NCBI RefSeq assembly: GCF_005048155.1 | Contig: NZ_SUMB01000013.1 | Span: 242,957-306,956 of the forward strand | From: Streptomyces piniterrae | Lineage (GTDB): Bacteria; Actinomycetota; Actinomycetes; Streptomycetales; Streptomycetaceae | Length of the DNA stretch: 64,000 nt | Direction of reading: 5' to 3' | Shown: positions 1 to 8,632 of the stretch, one piece after another | Layout of the letters: each line of letters opens with the position of its first letter | Numbering within the stretch: position 1 is the first letter of the stretch | The notes under the pieces: generated by a model | What the model saw: the letters and a program-made list of their open reading frames with translations, nothing else | What the model was told of the DNA's origin: nothing | The model's database searches: none | Translations under genes and position numbers: made by a program

Positions 1-1119
1 CGCCCCGAGCAGGACAACAATGACGACGAGCTGACTCCATGACGACTCATAGAACTCCAGTGGCGCCAACGGAGCGGACATCCGCGCCTGTTCCGGCAGC
101 GGGTCGGCGCTGTTGGCCGGCAGTTCGTCCGGCACTCCCGAAATCCAACCCGCGGCGAAGTCGATATAGCCGGGGACGAAAGCATCGTCGTGATCGAAGC
201 CGTCGTCACGGGCCCGACGCAGCCCGTGTTCGCCGTCGTCGAAGACCCGGATCGTGTACGAGGAAACGGCCCCGTGCTTCAGGGCCGCCCGGAACAGACC
301 GGCGCCCTCCCCGGGCGGGGAAACCCGGTCGTACCGCCCCCACATCGCCAGCACGGGCTGCCGGATCCTGGTCAGGGGCGGCGTCGGATCGTGCTCCGCC
401 TCGGGGAACAGGCCCGCGGCCACCATCAGCCCCACCGCGCGTACCTGCACGGTTTTCAGCAGAGAGCCGGTCACCCCACGATGGCGCAGCTGGTTTCCGT
501 AACTCCACGCCTGCTGGCGGGCGGGGGCCGTCCCCGCGCCGACGGTGGCGACGAACGCCACATCGGCGGACCGCCCGGCGGCCAGCGGAGCCACCCACGC
601 CCCCTCGGAGATTCCCAGGACCCCGACCCTTCGCGGATCGACGCCGGGAATCCTGCGCAATTTCCGCACCGCGGCGAGCGCGTCATCGGCCAACAGTGAG
701 AAATCCCGCTCCAGGAGCGAGTAGCCCACGCTCCGCTTGTCGTAAATCAGCGTCACCACGCCCCGGCTCGCATAGGCCTCGGCTTCTTTCCGGTAGTCTT
801 CCCTGGCTCCTTTGCCGGAACCCTGAATGACCACCAGGCCGGGCCGCGCTCCATTCCGCACCCCCGCGTCCCGCTGCGCCGGAGCCCCGGCGGGCCGCAC
901 CACACTGCCGTGCAGTTCGACGCCGCCGCCTCCCCGGAAACTCACTTCAGAACTGGTGAGAGCGGGGGCAGTCGCACGGGTGCCATGTGCTTCGACTGCC
1001 GAAGCGGTTGAGGCGGGCATGAGGAGAACCAGGGGAATCAACACCAGCAGAACAACCAACCAGACGGAAAGCCCTGCCCCTGCCCCTGTCCCCGGCCTTA
1101 TTCCTCTCCCACTCCTCAA
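1..1119 (-). CDS. Secreted or membrane-anchored alpha/beta hydrolase, 3' end cut by the window
   Basis: The minus-strand frame is open from the left window edge to about position 1119. It encodes an alpha/beta-hydrolase fold protein with an early oxyanion-region motif (VIQGSGKGARED) and a nucleophile elbow GISEG with Ser near residue 171. The stretch DDGEHGLRRARDD contains a plausible catalytic His. A hydrophobic segment near residues 20-40 ending in Ala-X-Ala-type residues looks like a signal peptide. The last visible residues are hydrophobic again and may start a C-terminal membrane segment. The start is uncertain: TTG at 1119 follows a purine-rich stretch, and GTG at 1182 is the farthest upstream option. 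Substrate is not predictable; related proteins are dienelactone-hydrolase or BAAT-like esterases. Confidence 0.72.
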   Translation of the reverse strand, partial: MRSGRGIRPGTGAGAGLSVWLVVLLVLIPLVLLMPASTASAVEAHGTRATAPALTSSEVSFRGGGGVELHGSVVRPAGAPAQRDAGVRNGARPGLVVIQGSGKGAREDYRKEAEAYASRGVVTLIYDKRSVGYSLLERDFSLLADDALAAVRKLRRIPGVDPRRVGVLGISEGAWVAPLAAGRSADVAFVATVGAGTAPARQQAWSYGNQLRHRGVTGSLLKTVQVRAVGLMVAAGLFPEAEHDPTPPLTRIRQPVLAMWGRYDRVSPPGEGAGLFRAALKHGAVSSYTIRVFDDGEHGLRRARDDGFDHDDAFVPGYIDFAAGWISGVPDELPANSADPLPEQARMSAPLAPLEFYESSWSQLVVIVVLLGA

Positions 1120-1265
1120 AGAGCACCCCGCCCTCTTCCTTGAAGATTCCGTCCAGAGCAAGCGAACGCCACCCGCTCGCACACGTCAAGACGGAAACCT
1201 TCCAAGGGCCGGACCGACACCCGTTTCAGGAGTGTATTGAGAGCGCCCTGATAGCCGATCCGCGA

Positions 1266-1289
1266 ATTCCCTTACCACCCCTAGGGAAT
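1266..1289. promoter_or_regulatory. Inverted repeat between divergent genes
   Basis: ATTCCCT (1266-1272) and AGGGAAT (1283-1289) form a 7-bp inverted repeat with a 10-nt spacer, in the gap between the leftward hydrolase and the rightward surface-protein gene. It could be an operator. No regulator is identifiable. Confidence 0.3.
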
Positions 1290-1362
1290 CAGCCGGACGC
1301 ATACCGCACTCCGCCCGCCCCTCGCCCGGCGACGCTGTGATCTTCCTCCCATAACTGACCAT

Positions 1363-1384
1363 ACGGGGCAACCGTTTGCCCCGT
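1363..1384 (+). promoter_or_regulatory. Hairpin in the leader region of the TTA-containing surface protein gene
   Basis: ACGGGGCAA (1363-1371) pairs with TTGCCCCGT (1376-1384) around a CCGT loop, about 60 nt before the ATG at 1447. Both flanking genes point away from it, so it is not a terminator for either. It is more likely an operator or a leader structure. The rest of 1190-1446 holds no gene I can support. Confidence 0.35.
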
Positions 1385-1446
1385 CGGCGGTCATCTACGC
1401 ACAAGCGCCTGACCAGCTCAGGTGATGTCTCAGGAAGGTCTCGTCG

Positions 1447-2358
1447 ATGAAATTACGCCAAGCCCTGACGGCCGCCGCGGCGGCGGCCGTCATCGCACCC
1501 GTCGCCGTACTGGCCGCGCCCACCGCCGCGTTCGCCACGGAAACCCCGAGCCCGTCGGCGGGGACCAGCACGCCCGGCGCCACGCCCGGCGCGACGCCCG
1601 GCGCCACACCCAGCGAGTCCCCCTACGAGGAGATACCCCCTGGGGAGAAATGCGCGAGCGCGCCGAAGCACCTGCGGATGGCGATCAAGGGGCTGCAGTC
1701 CGAGTTCGTCGCCGGTGCCGACTGGAGCCACTCCTCCATCACCGTCACCAACACCTCCGACAAGGCCATGGAGAAGGTGCGGCCGCGGCCGTACATCGCC
1801 TCCCGCGAGATCGTCGACCGTCAGTACGAAGAGTTGGAGGCGCAGTTCCGCAATCCCGTGACGGGCAGGTGGCTGAGCTTCGAAGACGCCACGTACGACG
1901 ACGTGTTCACCGGATTCCCCGTCGCCGCGCACAGCACCGTCACGCTGCCGCTGCGGGTCCGCGCGATCGATCCGGCCAAGCCCGGATCCGGTTACGCGAT
2001 CATGGAGGGGGAGTTCTCCAACCGGGACGGCTCCTGCGGCATCTCCCACCACGAGCAGTACGACTTCAAGATCCTCCCGGCGCGCGGCAAGCCCGGCCGT
2101 CCCGGTACGCCGGGCAAGCCCGGTGAGAGCGCCCAGCCCGGCGGCAGCGGTGGCGCCACGGGCGGCCCCACCCCTCAGGGAGGCGCCAAGGAGACCTCGG
2201 GCGGCGGCCATCTCGCCGCGACCGGCTCGTCCTCGGCGCTGCCGACGATCGCCCTGGTGGGCGGCGTGGCGATGGCCGTGGGAGCGGGCGCGATCATCGG
2301 CGTACGCCGCCGCAGGACCGCTACGGGCACCGGCGACGGCACGGGAGCCGCGGCGTAG
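1447..2358 (+). CDS. LAXTG-type sortase-anchored cell-surface protein with a TTA codon
   Basis: This 303-residue exported protein has a signal peptide (residues 1-30, cleavage near AFA), a PGAT repeat linker, a central beta-rich domain (about 55-205) with two Cys, and a Pro/Gly/Ser-rich stalk. It ends with a sorting signal: LAATG at residues 256-260, a hydrophobic segment, then an RRRR tail. LAXTG signals are the class E sortase substrates of Streptomyces, so wall anchoring is expected. The third codon is TTA, the rare Leu codon read by the bldA tRNA, which suggests developmental control of translation. AGGAAGG lies 8 nt before the ATG. The central domain is not recognised. Confidence 0.85.
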   Translation: MKLRQALTAAAAAAVIAPVAVLAAPTAAFATETPSPSAGTSTPGATPGATPGATPSESPYEEIPPGEKCASAPKHLRMAIKGLQSEFVAGADWSHSSITVTNTSDKAMEKVRPRPYIASREIVDRQYEELEAQFRNPVTGRWLSFEDATYDDVFTGFPVAAHSTVTLPLRVRAIDPAKPGSGYAIMEGEFSNRDGSCGISHHEQYDFKILPARGKPGRPGTPGKPGESAQPGGSGGATGGPTPQGGAKETSGGGHLAATGSSSALPTIALVGGVAMAVGAGAIIGVRRRRTATGTGDGTGAAA

Positions 2359-2411
2359 GGGACCAACGTGCCCGGCCCCGGCGCCAGTTGGAGGGCCGCC
2401 GGCACCACCGT

Positions 2412-2440
2412 CCGGCCCTCCCAGACTCTGGGAGGGCCGG
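2412..2440. terminator. Bidirectional intrinsic terminator hairpin
   Basis: A perfect 12-bp stem, CCGGCCCTCCCA (2412-2423) with TGGGAGGGCCGG (2429-2440), loop GACTC. It lies between two convergent genes and is followed by TTCTT on the plus strand. Confidence 0.85.
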
Positions 2441-2474
2441 TTCTTCCACCCCCTGGAGTACGTCTGACCCAGGG

Positions 2475-3041
2475 CTAGTAGACCGAGGCATGCACCTCGC
2501 AGCGGGCGACCTCGGAGGCCCGGTTGGTGAAGTTCATTTTGACGCTCTTGGTCTTGGTCTCGCCCGGGGGAACCGAGACGAAGGCCTTGTCGGTCTCGAT
2601 GAGGCCTCCGGAGCCGTCAACAATCCTGACCTTGATGGTGAGGGGCAGATCGACATCGGAACCCGCGGAGTTGTCGATGAGCAGAGTCGTGGTCGCGGTG
2701 CTGTCCGCGCACTTGAGGACCTTGACCCTCTTGTCGTTGGAGGTCGTGCGGGGGCCATCGGGCGCGGAGGCGGTGGAGCCGGTGGGGGCGGCGGAATCAG
2801 TAGGGGCAGTGGAGCCGGTGCCCGGTGACGAAGGGGCGGAGGTGGCTTCCGGGGAGCCGGCGCCGGAGGGCGACGGGGAGGCACTGTGGCCCCCGGCGTC
2901 CTTGCTCTCGGCCTTGTTCTGCGAGCCCGCGTCGTCCCGGCCGGCGGAGCTGCCGTCGTTGCAGGCGGTGAGAGCGAGCAACGCCACGCCCGCAGTGGCG
3001 GCCAACTGCAGTGCGCGCAGGCGTGAGTGACGGTACGTCAT
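2475..3041 (-). CDS. Secreted lipoprotein of unknown function
   Basis: This 188-residue protein has a lipoprotein signal peptide with lipobox LTAC (Cys near residue 26), a Ser/Pro/Ala/Thr-rich low-complexity linker (about 28-98), and a small beta-rich domain carrying two Cys (about residues 110 and 181). The domain order resembles the convergent neighbour at 1447: linker, then a domain rich in short strands with T-x-T patterns. No enzymatic motif is visible. Expected at the outer face of the membrane. It is transcribed toward the terminator at 2412-2440. Function unknown. Confidence 0.8.
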   Translation of the reverse strand: MTYRHSRLRALQLAATAGVALLALTACNDGSSAGRDDAGSQNKAESKDAGGHSASPSPSGAGSPEATSAPSSPGTGSTAPTDSAAPTGSTASAPDGPRTTSNDKRVKVLKCADSTATTTLLIDNSAGSDVDLPLTIKVRIVDGSGGLIETDKAFVSVPPGETKTKSVKMNFTNRASEVARCEVHASVY

Positions 3042-3174
3042 ATGGGAAATCCCCCTGAGTCGATCTTCTGAGCCCGCGACACCCTAGCGAAGGGGTGGCG
3101 AGGCGTCTCCCGGCCCTTCGCGTAGCACCGGGCATGACGGAGTGCTGGCTGAAATGCTGCTGACGGCAGGCCGG

Positions 3175-3220
3175 CGCACCCCTGTGGCCCCGGAGGGACG
3201 GCGCCGGGGCCAGGGGTGCG
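3175..3220 (-). terminator. Intrinsic terminator downstream of the M23 peptidase gene
   Basis: CGCACCCC plus TGGCCCCGG (3175-3193, with a 2-nt bulge) pairs with CCGGGGCCA plus GGGGTGCG (3204-3220), giving a 17-bp stem. It lies 45 nt beyond the stop codon of the minus-strand gene at 3265-4032. Confidence 0.75.
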
Positions 3221-3264
3221 CTTCGCATGATCAGCGATCAGGGATACCTATCCCTTGTCCCTGC

Positions 3265-4032
3265 TCACCAGGCCGGTTTGCGATCGTGGCCGTAGCGGAA
3301 CGGGCCTGCCGGGTGGTCCTCGAAGTGCAGGTGCGGACCGGTGACATTGCCGGTGGACCCGACCTTGCCGAGCCGCTGACCGGCCTTGACCCGCTGGCCG
3401 GGCTGGACGTCCCGCCGGGACAGGTGGCAGTGGACGTAGACGCGGCCGTTGTCCGCCTGGAGGCCGATCCAGTTGCCGTAGGCACCGCCCTGGCCGTCCG
3501 ACCACTTGATCACGCCGTCCCGGACGGCGACGACCGTGGTTCCCACCGGTGCCGCGTAGTCGTCCCCGGTGTGATACCCCGCCTGGTAACGGGCGTTCTG
3601 CACGCCGTACGCGTAGTTGATGCCGTGCCCCGGCACCGGTGAGGAGACGCGGCCGCCCGACGACGGCGAGTCTCCGCCTCCGTCGCCGCCTCCGTCACCC
3701 TCCCGCACCTTGAAGCCGTACTCGGCTCCGAGCTTCTTGAGGGACGTCTTCCCCGGAATCCCGTCGGCGTCGCCGCCGGAGAAGCCGAGGTGCCGCTGCC
3801 AGTTGGCGTAGGCCTCCTTGGTGCGCGGGCCGAAGGTGCCCGGGGCCGACGAGTAGTCCAGGCCCACAGCCTTCTCCAGTGCATACTGCACCGTCAGGAC
3901 ACTGCCGTTCTTCGCACCGGGGTGGACCTCGGACAGGGACACCACTTCGGCTGGCTTCACGCTCGATCCTCCCGTGAACAACTCGGCCACACTTTCGGCC
4001 ACACTCTCGAATATCTCGCCTATGCCGGACAC
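3265..4032 (-). CDS. M23-family peptidoglycan endopeptidase with peptidoglycan-binding domain
   Basis: Predicted LytM/M23 zinc endopeptidase of 255 residues. Residues about 35-110 form a PG_binding_1 domain (GLDYSSAPGTFGPRTK), followed by a Gly/Asp-rich linker. The catalytic domain (about 130-255) has the M23 ligands HTGDD, HCHL and PHLHFE. No signal peptide or membrane segment is visible. It starts with GTG 2 nt after the stop of the upstream gene at 4035, so the two are almost certainly co-transcribed and coupled. The binding domain is very similar to that of the upstream protein, indicating an internal domain duplication. Absence of a secretion signal recalls phage lysins or proteins released by a dedicated route. 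Confidence 0.85.
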   Translation of the reverse strand: MSGIGEIFESVAESVAELFTGGSSVKPAEVVSLSEVHPGAKNGSVLTVQYALEKAVGLDYSSAPGTFGPRTKEAYANWQRHLGFSGGDADGIPGKTSLKKLGAEYGFKVREGDGGGDGGGDSPSSGGRVSSPVPGHGINYAYGVQNARYQAGYHTGDDYAAPVGTTVVAVRDGVIKWSDGQGGAYGNWIGLQADNGRVYVHCHLSRRDVQPGQRVKAGQRLGKVGSTGNVTGPHLHFEDHPAGPFRYGHDRKPAW

Positions 4033-4034
4033 GC

Positions 4035-5330
4035 TCAGTAGCCCATCGGCGGCCGCTTCGGGTCGAACTGCTGGACCCGGCCGGCCAGGTTGGAGCCGTC
4101 GCGGTACACGCCGTACCTGACCATCACGTAGTTCATGGCGGCGCAGATGTTGGCCACACCGTCGTAGATGTTGTTCGAGGTACCGGGCTGGTGGTTCTCG
4201 GCGAACGTCTCCGGCATGACCTGCATGAGCCCGCGCGTGCAGCTCTGCGGATGCCCGTCGCTCTGCTCGGGCCCGTGGGCGTTCGAGTCGTAGGTGTTCA
4301 CCGCGTTGAAGCGGTAGGTCGATTCACGCTTGGCCGCCGTCATGATGCCCTTGACCCAGTGGTCCTCCGGCACCTTGAGGATGTGGCAGGCCTCCTTCGC
4401 CGCCCTCGATGCGCTGCCGTCCGGCACGTGCTTGTAGGTCACCGCGTCGAGGGGGATGCCCTCGCGCCCGGAGCCCGGCTTGCCGTCGTCGTCATCGCGC
4501 TTGCGGTCGAAGAAGTCCAGCCCGTACACCCGGAACTTGTGCCGCTTGCCGAGCTCGACGAGCGAGTGGCGGCCGAAGACACCGTCCGCGTCCGCACCGG
4601 TGAAGCCGAGCTCGCGCTGGAACTCGGCCACCGCGGCCTTGGTCCGGGGGCCGAACGTCCCCGGCGCCGAGCTGTAGTCGAGCCCGACCTCCGCCTTCAG
4701 AGCTGCCTGCACGATCCGTATGGAGACGTTCCGCGCCCCGAAGACGACCTCGGAGGCCTTCACCTTGTGGTCCTCGTGGGGGAGCCGGTGCCCGTGCCAG
4801 CGCCATTCCTTGCGCGCGGCACCGCCCCGGTGGTCATGCGGGTCGGCGGTCGGCGGGCACTCGTCGTTGGGGAACTTGGGCGCGAAATACCCGACGATGC
4901 TCGCACTCTTCCGCTCGGTCTTGTGCGAGTAGACGCCCTTGCCCTGGTTGGCGTCCGTCGCACCGGCCTCAACGGTGTTGCCGCCCTTGGTGTAGACGTA
5001 CGTCTCGTCGAAGCCGACCACCAGCTCCGTGTGACCGCCGTCGTGGAGGTTGACCCACGCGCCGACCGACGGGTACTCGGACCACTGCTCGCGCTCCTTC
5101 GCCCACGAGGTGAACCCGTTGACGCTGGCGATCTTCGGCACGAACTCTTCCAGGCCCGTGTCGGCGTACATGTCCCAGTCGAACATGACGCACCACGGCT
5201 CACCGTTCATGCCGTACTGCTCGCCGAACCGCGTCCGGTTGTCGTAGTCCCCGTTGACGTTCTTCTCGTACACCCCCTCCTTGATGCTCTGCACGTGATC
5301 GATCAGCTTTCGCCACTTCGGCGTTGCCAT
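4035..5330 (-). CDS. Multidomain muralytic enzyme: CHAP-like, peptidoglycan-binding and lytic transglycosylase domains
   Basis: This 431-residue protein has three parts. The N-terminal domain is CHAP/NlpC-like, with candidate Cys in EPWCVMFDWD and His in HDGGHTELVVGF. The middle PG_binding_1 domain carries GLDYSSAPGTFGPRTK, shared with the downstream M23 protein. The C-terminal domain is SLT-like, with candidate Glu in AAKREST and the motif GLMQVMPETF. I chose ATG at 5330 because GGTGGA lies just upstream; an in-frame start at 5369 adds 13 unlikely residues. No signal peptide is seen. The architecture is typical of phage-type endolysins or of Streptomyces hydrolases exported by an unknown route. 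It forms an operon with the M23 gene. Confidence 0.8.
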   Translation of the reverse strand: MATPKWRKLIDHVQSIKEGVYEKNVNGDYDNRTRFGEQYGMNGEPWCVMFDWDMYADTGLEEFVPKIASVNGFTSWAKEREQWSEYPSVGAWVNLHDGGHTELVVGFDETYVYTKGGNTVEAGATDANQGKGVYSHKTERKSASIVGYFAPKFPNDECPPTADPHDHRGGAARKEWRWHGHRLPHEDHKVKASEVVFGARNVSIRIVQAALKAEVGLDYSSAPGTFGPRTKAAVAEFQRELGFTGADADGVFGRHSLVELGKRHKFRVYGLDFFDRKRDDDDGKPGSGREGIPLDAVTYKHVPDGSASRAAKEACHILKVPEDHWVKGIMTAAKRESTYRFNAVNTYDSNAHGPEQSDGHPQSCTRGLMQVMPETFAENHQPGTSNNIYDGVANICAAMNYVMVRYGVYRDGSNLAGRVQQFDPKRPPMGY

Positions 5331-6430
5331 AACTGTTCCACCATTCCGAAATTGTCGGTTTCCGCGCATGCCGATGTCGCAAAGCGCGGAGCACGTATTT
5401 CTGTCCCTTTCGCAGCGGAAAGCCGCGACCGGGTAAATTGAGAGCGAAGGAGAAATAGGCGCGATCCAGGCAGGAGTAATCCCACAGCGTTATCGAGCAA
5501 TTCGCAGCTGCCCGCGCTGAGCGGACACACCGGACAACCGCCGGCGGACTGGAAATCCGCCCGTCAGGCGCGCACGGAAGTACGGCTGTCGCCCGGCTTC
5601 AGCACGGAAATCGCCGCTCTGCCCGGCCTGCGGATCGACCCATGGATCAGCCCATGGACCGACCCATGGCCGGCCCGAAACCCAGCCGTCCGGGCACGCC
5701 GGGATCACCGATCACCGCAGGTGACCAGCCTTCCCCCTTGACCCCGTTTCTGGTGACACATCGCGACGCTCCACGTCACGACCCTGCGCACTCAGACGCG
5801 CGCAGCCCCCAGGGGCGACCAAGGTGCCCAACCCCCGCGTCTCAGACCTCTGCACATGAGCGCGCAGTCGTCGACACCGGTCGCGGACATCGGTCCGCGG
5901 GCACACCGCCCCATGGTAATTCCCCCGTTTCGATGCATGATCACACGCCCTCGCATGGGGGGAATATGTCGGAATTCTTGGGCTTGATTACACGACATGA
6001 CTGCCGCGCCCAACACTTCCCCCGCGCTGACGCCTCATCAACTATATAGATCATTGCGACCCCCGTGCAAGAAACCCGGATACGAGTCCGAATTGATCCT
6101 GTTCAGGTGGCCATGGGTCTTCTGATATCGGCACGACACCGAGCCGATAACCACTGCGGCGCCCGAAGTGCACGACGGTGCCACACATATCCGCTGCGCT
6201 GCCGAAATCCGGAACGCAGTGCCGCGTAATCGTCCACCTCGAACACGAGCGGTTTTTCCCCTCCGGGGCCGGACTCCCCCTCACCTACGCGTCGGGCAAC
6301 GCACAGTCGGCCCCCTGGCTCCCGCCGAGACCCGCTCCGGCCACCGCCGGGCTGCCCACGGCCCCCATGTAAGACCAACGCGATCAACGGGAGATAAACG
6401 CGCCCGAGGCCACCCTCGGGGTGCACCCGC
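5331..6430. other. About 1.1 kb without a supportable gene
   Basis: The only open frames here are short and lack good ribosome binding sites or typical codon use. The part from 5920 to 6080 is clearly more AT-rich than its surroundings and contains a promoter-like sequence (see 6041-6070). Around 5637-5672 there is a short repeat of CCCATGG. A long leader or an untranslated RNA for the minus-strand muralytic operon is possible. Confidence 0.5.
6041..6070 (-). promoter_or_regulatory. Sigma-70-like promoter reading leftward
   Basis: On the minus strand TTGCAC (6065-6070) is followed after 18 nt by TATAGT (6041-6046), close to the -35 and -10 consensus of a housekeeping sigma factor. It points toward the muralytic operon, whose first ATG is about 700 nt away, so it may drive a long leader, a small RNA or a very short gene. 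Confidence 0.4.
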
Positions 6431-7846
6431 TCAGCGGACTCCCACCGCCGCCAGCGCCCGGAGCTGAGACGGCGCCGGCCTGGCCGGGAAGTACAGGTAG
6501 CAGACGCCTCCGCTGCCGCCGACGACCTTCCCCTCGGCGTTCTTCCGCTTCGTCCGCAGCCAGATGTTCTCGAACTGCCGGCGCTTGTAGACGTGACGGA
6601 CCGCGTCATCCGTCGCCGAGTTCGGATCGTTGGCGATGACGTCGCCGCTCTCCGTGAAGCCGATGACGGTCATGATGTGGCCGGCCGTGCCGTACCCCGC
6701 GCCGTCCAGCTCCTCCTTGAGGAAGGACTGCGAGGTGATGACGGGGATGCCGGCGTGGACCAGACGCTCCACGTCCGTCAGGGAGCCGAGCCGGGTGACG
6801 AGCCCCTGCATGCCCCGGTACGTCGACGCGTAGGCCGCGTTGAAGGGCCAGTTGCCGCAGCCCTCGTACTGGTAGTCGAAGGTGTAGCGGGCGGCGTGGC
6901 AGACCTGGGGGTCGGCGTAGTCGGGGTTGACCCAGGCGAGGTCCTCGGGAGTGGGCCCGCGGCCCCAGTACTCGATGATCATCTCGGAGGAGGTGGGGCT
7001 GCACCACGCCTCTCCCCCGTTGTCGTACTCGGGGTACTGGCCCTTGTGGATCTCCTGCGAGTAGCGCGGTACGTCCAGTTCGCGGCCGGCGCCGAGGCCC
7101 GGCCGCGAGGCGGGCACCGTGAAGCGGTCCGGGACGTCGGAGCCCATCACACCGGCTCGCCACACCTTCGGGGTGAGCCTGGTCCCCGGCTTGCGGTAGA
7201 GCGTCAGCCGCAGCTTGCACGAGGCCAGGCGCAGGCCGCTCGCCGGGTCGTCGATGGCGAAGGTGTCGGTCGAGATGCTGCTCCTGCCGTCCTTCTGGCC
7301 ATCGACGGAGGTGCGGCGGATGTCCTCGTCGCCGGCGGCCCAGCGGCCCATGACGTACCAGGGGGTGTGGCCGCCCGTGCTGTACTTGCCGCGGAGCTCG
7401 ACGGCGATCCAGGTGCCGGCCGGGGTGTGCGCGTTCCAGGAGGCCACGGCCTCGGTCGCGGGGACGTCGAGGGTGATCGCCGGGGAGGTCCAGGTGGCGT
7501 ACTCCCAGGTGGACTTCTTGTGGGTGTGCGGGTCGAGGTATTCGTAGGTGCCGGCCGGGGCGGCGATGACGACGCCGGGGCGGGCGTCGTCCACCACACG
7601 GCAGCCGTCGGCCTCGCCCTCGCTCCAGTCGTCGGCGGTCGTCCAGGCGCGGTAGTCCACGTGGCGCTTCTGCTTCTGTGCGGGCTGGTCGGCGGATGTG
7701 ACGCCCGACGTCTCGGCGGACGTGTCGCCCGACGACTCGGCGGACGCTTCGTCGGGAACGACGGCTTGCGCCAAGGGGGTGGCGGCGCCCGCCACGGCGG
7801 CGAGTGCGGCGGCCAGGACGGTGCGCCGGGGCGCGGAGCTGTTCAT
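6431..7846 (-). CDS. Secreted C39-like cysteine peptidase family protein
   Basis: This 471-residue exported protein has an N-terminal signal with an RR pair (PRRTVLAAALAA) that could use the Tat route. A beta-sandwich-like N-terminal half (about 60-255) is followed by a C39_2 peptidase-like domain (about 255-450). Candidate catalytic residues are Cys282 in EAWCSPTS, His390 in GHIMTVIG and the Asp in ANDPNS. Unlike bacteriocin-processing C39 domains it is not fused to an ABC transporter, so it is a free secreted protease-like protein with unknown substrate. It is a single-gene unit, facing away from the kinase gene at 8048. Confidence 0.82.
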   Translation of the reverse strand: MNSSAPRRTVLAAALAAVAGAATPLAQAVVPDEASAESSGDTSAETSGVTSADQPAQKQKRHVDYRAWTTADDWSEGEADGCRVVDDARPGVVIAAPAGTYEYLDPHTHKKSTWEYATWTSPAITLDVPATEAVASWNAHTPAGTWIAVELRGKYSTGGHTPWYVMGRWAAGDEDIRRTSVDGQKDGRSSISTDTFAIDDPASGLRLASCKLRLTLYRKPGTRLTPKVWRAGVMGSDVPDRFTVPASRPGLGAGRELDVPRYSQEIHKGQYPEYDNGGEAWCSPTSSEMIIEYWGRGPTPEDLAWVNPDYADPQVCHAARYTFDYQYEGCGNWPFNAAYASTYRGMQGLVTRLGSLTDVERLVHAGIPVITSQSFLKEELDGAGYGTAGHIMTVIGFTESGDVIANDPNSATDDAVRHVYKRRQFENIWLRTKRKNAEGKVVGGSGGVCYLYFPARPAPSQLRALAAVGVR

Positions 7847-8047
7847 GGTGAGAGTCCCCCAGTCGGATGCGTACGATCGGGTACCAGGAATCGGGCCGGG
7901 ACAGCGGGCGCGGACGTACGGGTCGGCCGTGGCTCAACTATCACCGCTCCGATCGCCCTTGGGCCAGCGGTTCGGTGCGCGTCCCGGCAACAATATTCCC
8001 GTGTCGCGCCACATTATTGGTGTGGACCACTGGCATACGCTGGTGTG

Positions 8048-8632
8048 ATGGACCGTGATCTGACCTCGCTCGCCGCCCGGCTGCACGCCCTGCCGCCCTC
8101 CTGCGGGCCGGTGCGGCTGATCGCGATCGACGGCCACGCCGGGTCCGGCAAGACCACCTTCGCCCAGCTGCTGTCGGCCGCCCTCGACGGCGCGCCGGTG
8201 GTGCACACCGACGACCTCGCCACCCATGACGAGCTGTTCGACTGGAGCGACCGGTTCCGGGCGCAGGTGCTGGAGCCGCTGTCCCACGGGGAGAACGCGC
8301 GGTACGGGGTCTACGACTGGGCGCACCGGGCGTTCATGAAGCAGCGGGTCGTGGCGCCCGCGCCGGTGGTGCTGGTCGAGGGCGTCGGCACGGGCCGCCG
8401 GTCCCTGCGGTCGTATCTGGCGTGCCTGCTGTGGATGGAACTGGCGAGCGAACACTCATGGGAAAGGGGTCAACTCCGGGACGGGCCGGGGCTTTCCGCC
8501 TTCTGGGATGGCTGGATCCCGGCGGAGCTCAGCCACTTCGCCGAGGACCCGTCGCGCCCGTACGCCGATTTCCTGGTGCACCAGGGGCAGATGGGATACG
8601 AGGTGTGCGAGGGGCCTACTTCGACGCCATGA
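8048..8632 (+). CDS. Uridine kinase-like P-loop NTPase
   Basis: A 194-residue cytoplasmic P-loop protein with Walker A GHAGSGKTTF (residues about 29-38), a DD motif after strand two (HTDDLATHDE) and the phosphotransferase-like stretch VLVEGVGTG. This pattern matches the uridine kinase/phosphoribulokinase-like family in actinomycetes; specificity is inferred only from the family. ATG at 8048 was chosen because the residues before it read as antisense of the peptidase gene. A long upstream open frame on this strand is a shadow. Confidence 0.8.
   Translation: MDRDLTSLAARLHALPPSCGPVRLIAIDGHAGSGKTTFAQLLSAALDGAPVVHTDDLATHDELFDWSDRFRAQVLEPLSHGENARYGVYDWAHRAFMKQRVVAPAPVVLVEGVGTGRRSLRSYLACLLWMELASEHSWERGQLRDGPGLSAFWDGWIPAELSHFAEDPSRPYADFLVHQGQMGYEVCEGPTSTP

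Noticed and set aside
5792..6016. 74-codon minus-strand frame in the gene-poor region
   Set aside because: The start lacks a spaced ribosome binding site and the composition is not typical of coding DNA in this genome.
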